Below, one piece after another: positions 51,497 through 61,307 of a stretch of DNA of 64,000 bases. Where the stretch lies: assembly GCA_009797885.1 (NCBI GenBank), contig WNKP01000003.1, forward strand, positions 248,001 through 312,000. The letters are read 5' to 3'. This DNA is from Flavobacteriaceae bacterium GF1. Lineage in GTDB: Bacteria; Bacteroidota; Bacteroidia; Flavobacteriales; Flavobacteriaceae. The notes below the pieces were generated by a model. The model made no database searches. It saw only the letters and a list, made by a program, of their open reading frames with translations, and was not told where the DNA came from. Positions within the stretch are counted from its first letter, which is position 1. Every line of letters begins with the position of its first letter. The position numbers and the translations under genes were made by a program.

Positions 51497-53593
51497 TCAT
51501 CTTGACAGGATAAACCTATCATACAATGTATTGATGGATTTAGGTTCCCCAACAATGGTAACCACATCATGCTCTCGTAGCACGGTATTGCCCTTAGGGG
51601 CGAATGAGGTGTTTTCCCTATCAACAAAAATTACCAGAACATCCGGGGGCAGACTAACTTCCATAAGCTTTTTGTCAATGAGTGAATTGGTGGGATCATT
51701 TTTAGATAGGGCAAAAGATATAAATCGCTTGTCGTGCAAAAGAAACTCAATGACTTCCTTTGAAGATCTCAACGAAAAGATGTCTTTGGTAAAGTGGTCG
51801 CGTTCCACAATGTTCAATAGGCTTGCCAGCATGCGGAGCTGTTGTTTTGGGTCGTTCGCATCGTTTACGAGGAAGAAGAATATCTTTATGTTCTCCGTGT
51901 TCGAAACCCCTTTTTCTTCAAATGGCTTTTCAATACCATCCTTACACAATACCATATGGAGCACAGGGTGGGGGATATCTGGTTTTTTCGCATAAAGCAG
52001 GGAAACCTCGGGAATGACCAAGGCAGGGTCTATGGGTGTTGTTCTTAGGAATTCCTCCTTCAAGGCATTTCTGTCCGCATTCAATTCCACAGCCATGGAA
52101 TTCGCCACCTCCTGCACCAAATCCTCAAATAGCGCCTTTTTGACCCTATGTATTTGCGAGCGAACGATGGTCTGGTTGAGCACATCATCCTGGCGTAGCC
52201 CTTTCTCCCGCAAAATCATCATGAACTCATTTTCCAGTTCGTCATGCCGGTGTTTGCCCAATAAGGCGAACCAGTGGTATATGGCCCCTTCCCTTTTTAC
52301 TTTTGAGCTTACGAAAAATAGATACCACAAATAGGCAAGAAGGATGGTGGTCAAGGTGAATGCCAGGGCGCCCCATCCCATATAAAACATCAGGGCGAGG
52401 GAGGAAACAATACCGAAAAGTTGCATCCAGGGATATAGCGGTGAATGATAGCCGGGGTCATAAGAGGCTATTTTGCTGTTTCGGAAAACGATGACCGAAA
52501 AGTTTATGGCCATGAATATGAACAGCTGAAAAGTACTCGCCAATTTTACAATGCCCTCTTCGGTAAGCACCAAAATAAAGAGGACGATCAATCCCGCTGT
52601 GAGCAGAATTGCGGGAATAGGGGTCCCCCAACGGCTGATTTTACTGAATTTTTCTGAAAACAACCTGTCCCTTCCCATGGCCAGCGGATAGCGTGAAGTG
52701 GCAAGCATCCCTGCATTTCCGGTCGAAGCAAAAGCAAATAAAGCGGCGACGACAATAATGTACAGCCCAGTTTTGGCAGGCAACCAGTTGAACAATCGTT
52801 CCACCGCGGTAGCTGCGGGCGAAAGATCTCCGGAAAGCGCTTCATTACCGATTACACTGACCATCACAAAGACCCCGAGCACATAAATCAGTCCAGTGAC
52901 CAACAAGGACAATCCCATCCCCAAAGGGATGTTGCGTTCCGGGTTCTTAATTTCCTCGGCAACACTGGCTATTTGCGTGAGTCCCAAATAAGAGACAAAA
53001 ACAAAACCGGTCGTAAAAACAAGACCGTCAAGTCCTTGGGTAAAAAAAGGATAATACGCATTGGTGTCAAAACCGATGGAAGGGTTTCCAGAAAAAATAT
53101 TCCAAAAGCCATCGGCAATAAACGCGCCCAATACCACCAACAACCCAATAACGAATATTTTTTGGACACCCGAGGACTTTCGCGCCCCAAAAATGTTCAG
53201 GATGGCAAAAACCACTGCAAAGACCACGGCGGTCTCCTTAATCGGGATAGCCCAAAATAGGGCACCATAGGCACCAATACCAACAAGGGCAAAGGCCGTT
53301 TTTAAAAGAAGGGCGATATACGTGCCAATACCGCCAATGGTTCCCATCATGGGACCCAAGCTTCGGTCAAGAAAGAAATAGGCGCCTCCTGACCGCGGTA
53401 GGGCGGTCGAGATTTCGGCCACACTGAACATGGAGGGCATAATAAGGACACCGGCCAGCAAGTAAGCCAAAATCACAGACGGACCTGTATATTGGGCGGC
53501 CAATCCGGGTAACAGAAAAAAGCCCGAACTGAACATGGCCCCCGTGCTCACCGCAAAAACATCGAACAATCCCAATTCCTTTTTTAGCTTCAT
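51497..53593 (-). CDS. APC-family amino acid permease with cytosolic EIIA-like/TrkA-C regulatory tail
   Basis: 698 residues. Residues 1-430 are an APC transporter with about 12 membrane segments: ELGLFDVFAVSTGAMFSSGFF, LPRSGGAYFFLDRSLGPMMG, and SVAEEIKNPERNIPLGMG are typical. The C-terminal 260 residues are soluble: a region like PTS EIIA type 2 (ELNADRNALKEEFLRTTPIDPALVIPEV, HPVLHMVLCKDG, IKIFFFLVNDANDPKQQLRMLASLLNI) and a final TrkA-C-like module (LPPDVLVIFVDRENTSFAPKGNTVLREHDVVTIVG). Such tails suggest gating by a small ligand. Substrate is not clear. The 412 bases upstream (53594-54005) contain no gene that I can support. Confidence 0.88.
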   Translation of the reverse strand: MKLKKELGLFDVFAVSTGAMFSSGFFLLPGLAAQYTGPSVILAYLLAGVLIMPSMFSVAEISTALPRSGGAYFFLDRSLGPMMGTIGGIGTYIALLLKTAFALVGIGAYGALFWAIPIKETAVVFAVVFAILNIFGARKSSGVQKIFVIGLLVVLGAFIADGFWNIFSGNPSIGFDTNAYYPFFTQGLDGLVFTTGFVFVSYLGLTQIASVAEEIKNPERNIPLGMGLSLLVTGLIYVLGVFVMVSVIGNEALSGDLSPAATAVERLFNWLPAKTGLYIIVVAALFAFASTGNAGMLATSRYPLAMGRDRLFSEKFSKISRWGTPIPAILLTAGLIVLFILVLTEEGIVKLASTFQLFIFMAINFSVIVFRNSKIASYDPGYHSPLYPWMQLFGIVSSLALMFYMGWGALAFTLTTILLAYLWYLFFVSSKVKREGAIYHWFALLGKHRHDELENEFMMILREKGLRQDDVLNQTIVRSQIHRVKKALFEDLVQEVANSMAVELNADRNALKEEFLRTTPIDPALVIPEVSLLYAKKPDIPHPVLHMVLCKDGIEKPFEEKGVSNTENIKIFFFLVNDANDPKQQLRMLASLLNIVERDHFTKDIFSLRSSKEVIEFLLHDKRFISFALSKNDPTNSLIDKKLMEVSLPPDVLVIFVDRENTSFAPKGNTVLREHDVVTIVGEPKSINTLYDRFILSR

Positions 53594-54005
53594 AATCCTT
53601 GCTTTACAGTATTTGGTTCAGTGGAATTGGTAAGCCCTTAAAAGGTGATATAATTCTTTCTGCAATTAACCTTTCCCATCGGAACGGAAAATAGGACTTG
53701 GAGCATGGATATACCATGATATTGGTCAGTAGTGGGTATGGAAAGGGAGTCCATGGATTGTCTTCTTTTTTAACATACAAGGTAAGATTTTTCGAGGATT
53801 TGGCTTTGCTTGACAAAGGCCAATCGCATAAAAAATTCCAATTCGATCAACAAAAGTGTGTTTAAGATTGCCGTGGATTTACAGTCGTAACATCAGGACT
53901 TTATGGTTTCCAAAAATGGAAACTGACCTTCAAAACAACGTACGGATTGCAATACTTTATTTTAGGGAAACGGTCTGTTTGGGAAGGATTTAAAATCTTG
54001 CCATC

Positions 54006-55547
54006 TTATACACGTTCCCCATGGATTTGGGAAATCAGGTGTTTTAACATGTTTTCCACAGGGGGTTTTTCATAAACACCGTCCATACCGGATTTTTTGG
54101 AAAGTGTTTGCACTTCTTCATTGATAAGTCCGGTCAATCCAAAAATAGGAAAGTCAAGCCCCATATTGCGTATCCGTTTTACCAGATCATAGCCGTTCAT
54201 CCCAGGCATGTTGATATCGGTAAAGACCAGATCGGGGTCTATGGCCTCTACCTGGTCAAGAAGCGAAGCACCATCCTCCAACATGGTAATGTTACCTCCA
54301 ATTTTATTGAATACCAACTCAGAAAGTGTTCGCATTAAAACATCATCGTCCACCACCACTATATTCAGTTTTTCGTTATCCAGTGAAACCTCTTGATCTG
54401 TTTTACATTGCGTAGCTTCGGTCGACGCATCTAGGGTTTTGATAGGCAGCGTTATGGTAAAGCAGGAACCAACCCCAACTTTACTGGTGACCGATATTTG
54501 GGCGTTGTGGGCATCCACAATTTTCTTTACAATCATGAGTCCAAGCCCCGTACTTTTTTCCCCTGCGGTCGATTTTACTGAGGTTTTGGTAAATGGGTTG
54601 AACAACAGGCCCATTTCACTTTCCGGTATACCTTGCCCCTGATCACTCAAGGACAGTATCAACTGGTCTCCTTTTTGTTGTGCCTCCAGGCATACGGTGG
54701 TGCCTTTATGTGAAAACTTTAGGGCATTGGAAATTAAGTTATTGAGTACCTGGCTCATTTTGTTCTTATCGAAAGCGGTCCTCAGGTTGGCTATCCGGAT
54801 GTTTCCTTTTAGATGAATGTTCTTTTTATCCGCAAAAACTTGATTGAATTTTAGGTTGGTTTCCAAAAAGGTATCAACCGTTATCATTTCTTCCTTTAGT
54901 TCAATATGCCCGGATTCCATCTTGCTAATATCCAAAAAGTCATTGACCAGATTTTGGGCAAACTTGGTAGAAATGACAATGTTCTCCAACTCCTGGATTT
55001 TTGGTGAATCCTTCAACACAGGTTTTAATTCAGTAAGTAATGATTTTGAATAGAACTCAATAATCGCCAAAGGATTCCTGATATCATGGGCAGCCATTCC
55101 CAAAAACCTGTTCTTTAGTTTGTTCAGGGCGTCCAATTCTTGATTTTGATGTTCCAATGCCCTTTTTTGATTATAAAGGGTTACAAAAATGTCGACTTTG
55201 GCGGATACAATATTTGGGTCCAAGGGTTTGTATAAATAGTCAACGGCGCCTTCGGAATATCCTTTTATGACATATTTTTTCTCTTTGTTAATAGCGGTGG
55301 CAAAAATGACGGGGACCTGTTTGTTTACTTTTTTGCTCCTAAAAATCTCTATGAACTCAAAGCCATTCATTTCGGGCATTTGAACATCGGTAATGATCAA
55401 AGCAAATTCATGGGTCCTGGCCAACTTTAGGGCTTCGTTTCCACTGGTTGCCGTAATGATTTCCCGGTCTTCCTTTTCAATGATCTGTTCCAGGGAATAC
55501 AGATTCTCCACAAGGTCATCAACAATAAGGATTTTGGCTTTGTCCAT
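54006..55547 (-). CDS. Hybrid sensor kinase: receiver - histidine kinase - receiver
   Basis: 513 residues, soluble. N-terminal receiver with Asp54 (IITDVQMPEMNG) and LYKPLD; histidine kinase domain with phosphoacceptor His154 (GMAAHDIRNPLAI), N box VLNNLISNALKFS, and G boxes LSDQGQGIPE and STGLGLMIVKKI; a second receiver from about 393 with FTDINMPGMNG and CVYEKPP-like end. A kinase fused to its own input receiver is typical for Bacteroidota phosphorelays. It is the last gene of the four-gene signalling operon, 2 bases after the CheB gene. Confidence 0.93.
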   Translation of the reverse strand: MDKAKILIVDDLVENLYSLEQIIEKEDREIITATSGNEALKLARTHEFALIITDVQMPEMNGFEFIEIFRSKKVNKQVPVIFATAINKEKKYVIKGYSEGAVDYLYKPLDPNIVSAKVDIFVTLYNQKRALEHQNQELDALNKLKNRFLGMAAHDIRNPLAIIEFYSKSLLTELKPVLKDSPKIQELENIVISTKFAQNLVNDFLDISKMESGHIELKEEMITVDTFLETNLKFNQVFADKKNIHLKGNIRIANLRTAFDKNKMSQVLNNLISNALKFSHKGTTVCLEAQQKGDQLILSLSDQGQGIPESEMGLLFNPFTKTSVKSTAGEKSTGLGLMIVKKIVDAHNAQISVTSKVGVGSCFTITLPIKTLDASTEATQCKTDQEVSLDNEKLNIVVVDDDVLMRTLSELVFNKIGGNITMLEDGASLLDQVEAIDPDLVFTDINMPGMNGYDLVKRIRNMGLDFPIFGLTGLINEEVQTLSKKSGMDGVYEKPPVENMLKHLISQIHGERV

Positions 55548-55549
55548 CT

Positions 55550-56152
55550 TTAAAGATATTTGGTAACTATAGTATTAATTTCACGGGAAGGCACAATATG
55601 ATCAACTGCCGCAATCGCTTCAATGGCCGCAGAGGGCATGGGCTTGGCAAAAGCTTCTGAAGGATCTTGTACAATGACCTTCCCTTTTCTTTTTTTTACC
55701 CATTTTACCCCATTTGCCCCGTCGGAATTTGCCCCACTGACAATTACGGCGATCAATCTATCCTTTAGGTGATAGGAAAACGATTCCAGGGAGACATCGG
55801 CCGAAGGCCTTGAAAACATGACTTTTTCGCTGAGATCCAGACTTAAGCTCATATCTTTCTCCAAAATGCAGTGATAACCGGCAGGAACCATAAAGAGGGT
55901 TCCTTGTTCCAGAGGTGTTCCATGTTCTATGGTCTTTACAGTTACCTTTGCCTTTTTGTCCAGGTATTTGGCCAAATGACCCTGCAGATCGATTTTTCTA
56001 TGCAGCACCACTACAATTGCGGCCTTCACCTTTGGCTTTAAATGCAATAAAAAATCCTCCAAAACGGCAATAGCTCCGGACGAACCGCAGAACAACACTA
56101 CTTTAAAGTGTTCCGGACTATCTTTTTTTTCTGTAAATCCTGAGTTTGCCAT
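55550..56152 (-). CDS. cheB: CheB-type methylesterase, stand-alone catalytic domain
   Basis: 200 residues, only the C-terminal catalytic domain of CheB. The catalytic triad is visible: Ser24/25 in FCGSSGAIAVL, His51 in VVVLHRKIDLQGH, and Asp in SGANSDGANGV, plus the GTPLEQGTLFMVPAGYHC segment. No receiver domain is attached and no chemotaxis receptor is in the operon. In non-motile Bacteroidota such CheB-CheR pairs next to big kinases are thought to tune stress signalling rather than motility. It overlaps the CheR gene by 35 bases. Confidence 0.92.
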   Translation of the reverse strand: MANSGFTEKKDSPEHFKVVLFCGSSGAIAVLEDFLLHLKPKVKAAIVVVLHRKIDLQGHLAKYLDKKAKVTVKTIEHGTPLEQGTLFMVPAGYHCILEKDMSLSLDLSEKVMFSRPSADVSLESFSYHLKDRLIAVIVSGANSDGANGVKWVKKRKGKVIVQDPSEAFAKPMPSAAIEAIAAVDHIVPSREINTIVTKYL

Positions 56153-56945
56153 TAATGATTTCCAATTCGTTCAAAACCGGTGAAAACATAGCACTTTCCT
56201 TAATTCCCAAAACCAGATAGCCCCGGGGGGTCAAACTGTCCAAGAACAAGCGTAGCGTTCTGTCCTGTTGTTCCTTGGTAAGGTAAATGAATACGTTACG
56301 GCACATGATCATGTGCATTTGATTGAAAGAAGTGCCATTTACCAAATTATGTTTGGTGAATACCATATTCTTGCTGAGGTCATTGTTCATTTTTACCTTA
56401 CCGTAATGGGCCACATAATAATCCGAAAGGGATGATGCACCGCCGGAGTTGATGTAATTTGTGGAGTATTCCTTTATTTCCTTTAGACCGTAAATCCCTT
56501 TTTTTGCCATCTCCAGGACCTCGGAATTGATATCCGTACAATACTGGACCGATCTTTTCAATAGCCCTTGTTCCTTTAGCAAAATGGCAAGACTTATGGG
56601 TTCTTCGCCAGTAGAACATCCGGCATGCCAAATATTGATTCTAGGATAGGTCTCCAACACCTCAAATACCTGGTCCTTTAAAAATTTGAACACTTCAAAA
56701 TCACGGAACATTTCTGTGGTATTTACCGTAATCTCATTTAAGAGTTCATCGTTGGTTAGACTATGGTTGGCCAATACGTATTTGAACGTGGCAAAGGAAT
56801 CACAGGCCCTGATTTTCATGAGTCGCAACACCCTTCTTCTCAAGGATTCCTGTGCGTATCCAGAGAAATCCAGACCATATAGGTTATCGGCTATCTGAAC
56901 AAAATCTGCCAGTTCATCTTCTGATATTTCCAGTAGTGTTTCCAT
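56118..56945 (-). CDS. cheR: CheR-type protein-glutamate methyltransferase
   Basis: 275 residues. N-terminal CheR helical domain (GLDFSGYAQESLRRRVLRLMKI), the substrate-binding EITVNTTEMFRD, the SAM site INIWHAGCSTGEEPISLAI, CTDINSEVLEMAKKGIYG, and the late MIMCRNVFIYLTKEQQ motif are all present. There is no C-terminal TPR or PAS extension. The start overlaps the stop of the large hybrid kinase by 1 base and its end overlaps cheB by 35 bases, so the proteins are made in fixed ratio. The target could be a glutamate in the coiled coil of the kinase at 56945. Confidence 0.93.
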   Translation of the reverse strand: METLLEISEDELADFVQIADNLYGLDFSGYAQESLRRRVLRLMKIRACDSFATFKYVLANHSLTNDELLNEITVNTTEMFRDFEVFKFLKDQVFEVLETYPRINIWHAGCSTGEEPISLAILLKEQGLLKRSVQYCTDINSEVLEMAKKGIYGLKEIKEYSTNYINSGGASSLSDYYVAHYGKVKMNNDLSKNMVFTKHNLVNGTSFNQMHMIMCRNVFIYLTKEQQDRTLRLFLDSLTPRGYLVLGIKESAMFSPVLNELEIINGKLRIYRKKR

Positions 56946-59900
56946 TAGTTATAGAGCCAAACCTTTAATAGGGATAGTAGTTTTTCAACATCCAGGGGTT
57001 TGGACATATAGTCACTTACCCCGGCTTCAAGGCATTTTTCGCGATCCCCTTTCATGGCCTTTGCGGTCAGTGCGATGATCGGAAGTTTTCGATGCCCCAT
57101 GTCCCTAATCTTTTTCGTGGCCTCATAACCATCCATCACAGGCATCATGATATCCATCAAAACAGCATCAAATTCACCATTTTTGATCTCTTCCACTGCC
57201 TCAGCGCCATTGGTGGCAACAGTGACCTGAACCTGTTCCGCGTCCAGGACGGTTTCCAATGCGTAAATGTTTCGCATATCATCGTCAACAACAAGAATCC
57301 GTTTTCCCTTGATGATATCCTCGGAATGGAATTCCTTGGGTGGCAATACCGGGAATTCTGTTTGGGTGGAATTGAGCATGTTCAGAAAGAGTTCGGTTTC
57401 CTCGGAAAGACGATCATAGGATTTGCTCGTTTTTAACACTACCGAGGTGTCCTTGTGCCGTTCTATTTGTTTTAATTCCTTTTTGCTCAATTCGCGGCCC
57501 GTAAATACGATTACGGGAATCTCTTTTTTCTCCGCCTTTAATTCGCCCAATAACTCAATACCATCAATGTCGGGCAGCCCCAGGTCCAAAACCACCAGAT
57601 CCGGAAGTTCATTTTTGAATAGTTTTCGCGCATCTTTGGCATTTTTTGCGGCTAAGGCTTCCAAGCGCTTACTTTTGACCATTTCCTGCAAGGCCTGGTT
57701 ATTGGATTCGTCATCTTCAATGATCAGTACCTTTTTTACATCGGTACCGGAAATGTTTTTTGAAATATTTGAAAACGTTTGTTCGAGTGTATCGAGGGCG
57801 ATTGGCTTTATCAGATACTCCACCGCTCCCAGTTCCAATCCCAGGGCCGCTCTATCCATTCCGGACATGATATGCACGGGAATGTGGGCATGTCTTTTAT
57901 CGGCCTTTAGTTTTTTGAGTACTGTCCAACCGTCCATTACAGGCAGTTGCATGTCCAAAATGATTGCTTTTGGATGATAAACTTCTACATGTTCAAGGGC
58001 TTTGTCCCCTTGATCGGTAACCACGACCTTAAAACCATTTTCCCTGGCTTGGTCCAAGAGCACTTTGGCAAATTTAAGGTCGTCTTCAACCACAAGAAGC
58101 ACGGAATCCGTATCCTGCAATTGCTCCCGATCATCGGCAATCACTGCTTCCAGTTTTTCGCCTGGAGCTTTCTCGCCGCTTTTTGATGCGTTGGCTCCTA
58201 CAACTTCCTCCTTGGGCGGACCACTACGTTCGACCACGGGAGACTTGGTTTTGTCAATGTCCTTTTCTGGATGGGACTGTTGTTGGGCATTCCGGTTTTC
58301 AAAAGGAAGGAACAGGGAAAAAGTGGACCCTTTCCCCAGTTCACTTTCCACACGTATTTCCCCACCAAGGAGTTTTATCAATTCCTTGGAAATGCTTAAT
58401 CCCAGACCGGTTCCACCATATTTTCTTTGGGTGGTCCCATCTTCCTGCACAAAGGCTTCAAATATGGAGGTGAGTTTATCGGGTGCAATACCGATACCGG
58501 TATCGGTCACTGCGATTTTAAGGACGCGTTCGTGTTGTAAGAGCGCAGTAGTTGAAAATGCAGTAGGCGCCTTGGTATTTCTGAATTCCAGTGTCACCGT
58601 TCCATTCCGGTCCGTAAATTTAAAGGCGTTGCTCAACAGGTTTTTGATTACCTGATTCAATCGTTGTTTGTCGGTAGCAAAGGTTTCCGGTAAGGAACCA
58701 TCAATATCCAGGACAAAGTTCACGTTCTTGTCCTCTGCTATGGCCACGAATGTCTTTTGGCATTCCTCGGCATAGGCACGGATATCCTGGGAGGCAATTT
58801 CCAACTCCATTTTTCCCGATTCCACTTTGGCCAGGTCAAGTACTTCATTGATCAAACTGAGCAGGTCTTCTCCTGATTTATTGATGATCTGCGCAAATTC
58901 TATTTGCTTTTCCGTGAGGTTGTTGGATTTGTTGTCTTCCAATAATTTGGAAAGGATGATCACACTATTGAGTGGCGTTCGAAGTTCATGGGACATATTG
59001 GCCAAAAATTCCGATTTGTACCTTCCACTTTTCTCAAGTTCTTCGGTCTTAAGGACCAAAGCTTCTTGGGCCTGTTTCAAATTGGCGTTTTTTTCCGCCA
59101 TGCTCAAGTGCTGTTCCTCAAGTTTTTGGGCCCGCTCTTCCAAAAGGGAATTGGCCTTCTCCAATTCTTCCTGTTGTTGGCGCAATTCCTCTTCGGAGGC
59201 TTGCAATTGGTGGGCCTGTTTGACCAACTCTTCATTGGAAACCCGTAATTCTTCTTCTTGGGCCTCCACAATTTCTTTTTGTTTTTGGATTTCGAGCTGT
59301 ATTTCCTTTTGTGCCGTGATATCCATGGCAATTTTAAGAACCTTGTACGGTTGCCCCTCGGCATTATATATGGGATTGTACAGGCCTTGTATCCAAACCG
59401 ATTTTTTGTCCTTTCGCCTCCTTTTAAACTCACCCTGTCTAAACTCCCCGTTTTTGAGCTCCCTCCAAAACTCTTTATACTCGGTCGATTGGGCATAGTC
59501 TTTTTCAACAAACATGATGTGGTGCTTGCCCTTGATTTCTTCCAGGGTATATCCCATTAGGTCCAGAAAAAGGTCATTGGCAGAGAGCACATGCCCATCA
59601 AGGTCAAATTCAATGGATGCATTAAACCGGTTAATGGCTGCAATTTGGTTATTGACCTCCGTGGAGAGTCCTTCGGTTTTGGCCCTTTCAACTACGCCTT
59701 TAATGATAATTCCGATGGAGGAGGCTATTTCTTCAACGAATTCCTGTTGAGCGGCATTGAAGCTATGGAGTGTCCCAAATTCCATTATTCCAATGATTTC
59801 CTTATGGTGTGTAATGGGAATTATGGAGATTTCCCTGGGTGGGGCCTTACCAGCACTGGAATTGATTTCCAAATAGTTATCGGGTAGTTCTTTGAGGAAT

Positions 59901-60823
59901 ATGGGTTTCCCTTCCAATGCACATTGACCGATCAAACCTTCCCCAAACTTGAAACTTTTCGGTATCCCCTGTGTGTTTTTAAAAGCATAACTCCCATAAA
60001 GCCTTAATTCATCCGATTGGGCGTCGAACAAACGCTGATTTAGGTAAAAAGTACCTACCGATGCTTTTAAGAGTTTGCTTATCACCCCACTTAATAGCGT
60101 TGTAAGGGCATCGATATCCTGTACGCCCTTGGTGGTCCCATATACCTGGGAGATGGCCGTTTTGATCCAATTCTGTTTTTCTATTTCCTGGGTTCTTAGC
60201 GCAATTTCCTCTTGTTGCCTTTCCTCATCGGTAAGGTCCCGCAGTATTCCGGTAAGGATTTTGGTACCGTTAAGGGCAACTTCGGTTAGGGACAAATGGA
60301 CGGGAAACAACTTTCCATCTTTTCTTCTTCCCAGTACTTTCCGATCCTTTTCGACACGGTGGATATGTTCTGATACGATAAAATCCCCAGCCCCGTCTTG
60401 TTTTTTGGCCAATAGCACATTAATGTGCTTACCTACTACTTCTTTTGCCTTGTAGTGGAACAACTGTTCGGCGGCCCTATTGAAATCTTGAATGTTTCCC
60501 TCTTCATCCAGGGTGACAAGGCCATTGGCGGCATTGGCGATGATGGCCTTGCTTCTTCTTTCATTATGGACAAGAAACTCCATATCACGAAAAAACCTTT
60601 TAAGGTTTCTATACACAAAGACCACTGATACCAGTAATATGGCCATCATACCGGAGATTACTAGCCACTGCCATGGGTTGGTCCCCGGATTGGATACTTT
60701 TTGGGCCAACCAAAAAATGAAAACGGGACAAAGCAACAGGGATAACAAAGCCGGTGCTATTTTCCATAAGAATGGACGATTTCTTCTATGGGTTATTGGA
60801 GTTTCTTTGGGGATGGAATACAT
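56945..60823 (-). CDS. Large hybrid histidine kinase: 2 TM - PAS - GAF - PAS - coiled coil - kinase - 3 receivers
   Basis: 1292 residues. Two adjacent N-terminal membrane helices (about 22-80) with almost no outside loop are followed by a PAS domain (about 90-200, AIIANAANGLVTLDEEGNIQ), a GAF domain (about 225-385), a second PAS (about 395-520, FDLDGHVLSANDLFLDLMGY, PIYNAEGQPYKVL), and a long glutamate-rich coiled coil (about 520-630). The HisKA motif is FLANMSHELRTPLNS, the ATPase boxes are VIKNLLSNAFKFT and GGTGLGLSISKELI. Three receivers follow (LDMQLPVMDG, LDLGLPDIDG, MDIMMPVMDG). The layout matches stress-type kinases linked to CheB/CheR. It is the first gene of the operon. Confidence 0.94.
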   Translation of the reverse strand: MYSIPKETPITHRRNRPFLWKIAPALLSLLLCPVFIFWLAQKVSNPGTNPWQWLVISGMMAILLVSVVFVYRNLKRFFRDMEFLVHNERRSKAIIANAANGLVTLDEEGNIQDFNRAAEQLFHYKAKEVVGKHINVLLAKKQDGAGDFIVSEHIHRVEKDRKVLGRRKDGKLFPVHLSLTEVALNGTKILTGILRDLTDEERQQEEIALRTQEIEKQNWIKTAISQVYGTTKGVQDIDALTTLLSGVISKLLKASVGTFYLNQRLFDAQSDELRLYGSYAFKNTQGIPKSFKFGEGLIGQCALEGKPIFLKELPDNYLEINSSAGKAPPREISIIPITHHKEIIGIMEFGTLHSFNAAQQEFVEEIASSIGIIIKGVVERAKTEGLSTEVNNQIAAINRFNASIEFDLDGHVLSANDLFLDLMGYTLEEIKGKHHIMFVEKDYAQSTEYKEFWRELKNGEFRQGEFKRRRKDKKSVWIQGLYNPIYNAEGQPYKVLKIAMDITAQKEIQLEIQKQKEIVEAQEEELRVSNEELVKQAHQLQASEEELRQQQEELEKANSLLEERAQKLEEQHLSMAEKNANLKQAQEALVLKTEELEKSGRYKSEFLANMSHELRTPLNSVIILSKLLEDNKSNNLTEKQIEFAQIINKSGEDLLSLINEVLDLAKVESGKMELEIASQDIRAYAEECQKTFVAIAEDKNVNFVLDIDGSLPETFATDKQRLNQVIKNLLSNAFKFTDRNGTVTLEFRNTKAPTAFSTTALLQHERVLKIAVTDTGIGIAPDKLTSIFEAFVQEDGTTQRKYGGTGLGLSISKELIKLLGGEIRVESELGKGSTFSLFLPFENRNAQQQSHPEKDIDKTKSPVVERSGPPKEEVVGANASKSGEKAPGEKLEAVIADDREQLQDTDSVLLVVEDDLKFAKVLLDQARENGFKVVVTDQGDKALEHVEVYHPKAIILDMQLPVMDGWTVLKKLKADKRHAHIPVHIMSGMDRAALGLELGAVEYLIKPIALDTLEQTFSNISKNISGTDVKKVLIIEDDESNNQALQEMVKSKRLEALAAKNAKDARKLFKNELPDLVVLDLGLPDIDGIELLGELKAEKKEIPVIVFTGRELSKKELKQIERHKDTSVVLKTSKSYDRLSEETELFLNMLNSTQTEFPVLPPKEFHSEDIIKGKRILVVDDDMRNIYALETVLDAEQVQVTVATNGAEAVEEIKNGEFDAVLMDIMMPVMDGYEATKKIRDMGHRKLPIIALTAKAMKGDREKCLEAGVSDYMSKPLDVEKLLSLLKVWLYN

Positions 60824-61192
60824 ATTTGTTTTTATTCGGATTTCTATTGGCCTTCAGGGTTTCCTAAACGAAAATGGGCCTGTGGCGCTAGCTACATCGT
60901 TTCTTGGTTCCATGAAACACCTTTAATGTAGGTTTTTACCTACAACGTAAAATTTATGTGATTTGTATGTCCATAGGTCAGGGATTTGGGACTTTTCCAC
61001 ATCCTATGATCAACAATTGGGCTTTTAAAAACACTTTTTCCAGGGTCCGCTACCCTTGGGAAATGGGATTAAATGCTTCTTGCATCCAATGGTTGAATAT
61101 CCCGGAATTCCTGTTGATTCGTAAGGGGTGGGGTAGGGGTAAAACAATTTGATGAGGTTATGGACAACTGTAAGTGTAAGTGTCCCTAAAAA

Positions 61193-61300
61193 CCGCTCCG
61201 CAGTACCCGCCTAAGGAGGATAGGGAACTGGGGAGGCATAACCGTTTTAAATGTTTTGCTGTTGATGGGGCAAAGCAGCCAAGCTACTTCGCAGCGGGAG
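61193..61300 (+). repeat. Dispersed ~105-bp element, copy 3
   Basis: Homologous to 46220 and 48086 but with a 3-base deletion. In the same frame it reads PQYPPKEDRELGRHNRF then KCFAVDGAKQPSYFAAG. It lies just after the 3' end of the DinB pseudogene. The gap 60824-61192 upstream shows no gene. Confidence 0.75.
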
Positions 61301-61307
61301 TCGTTTT

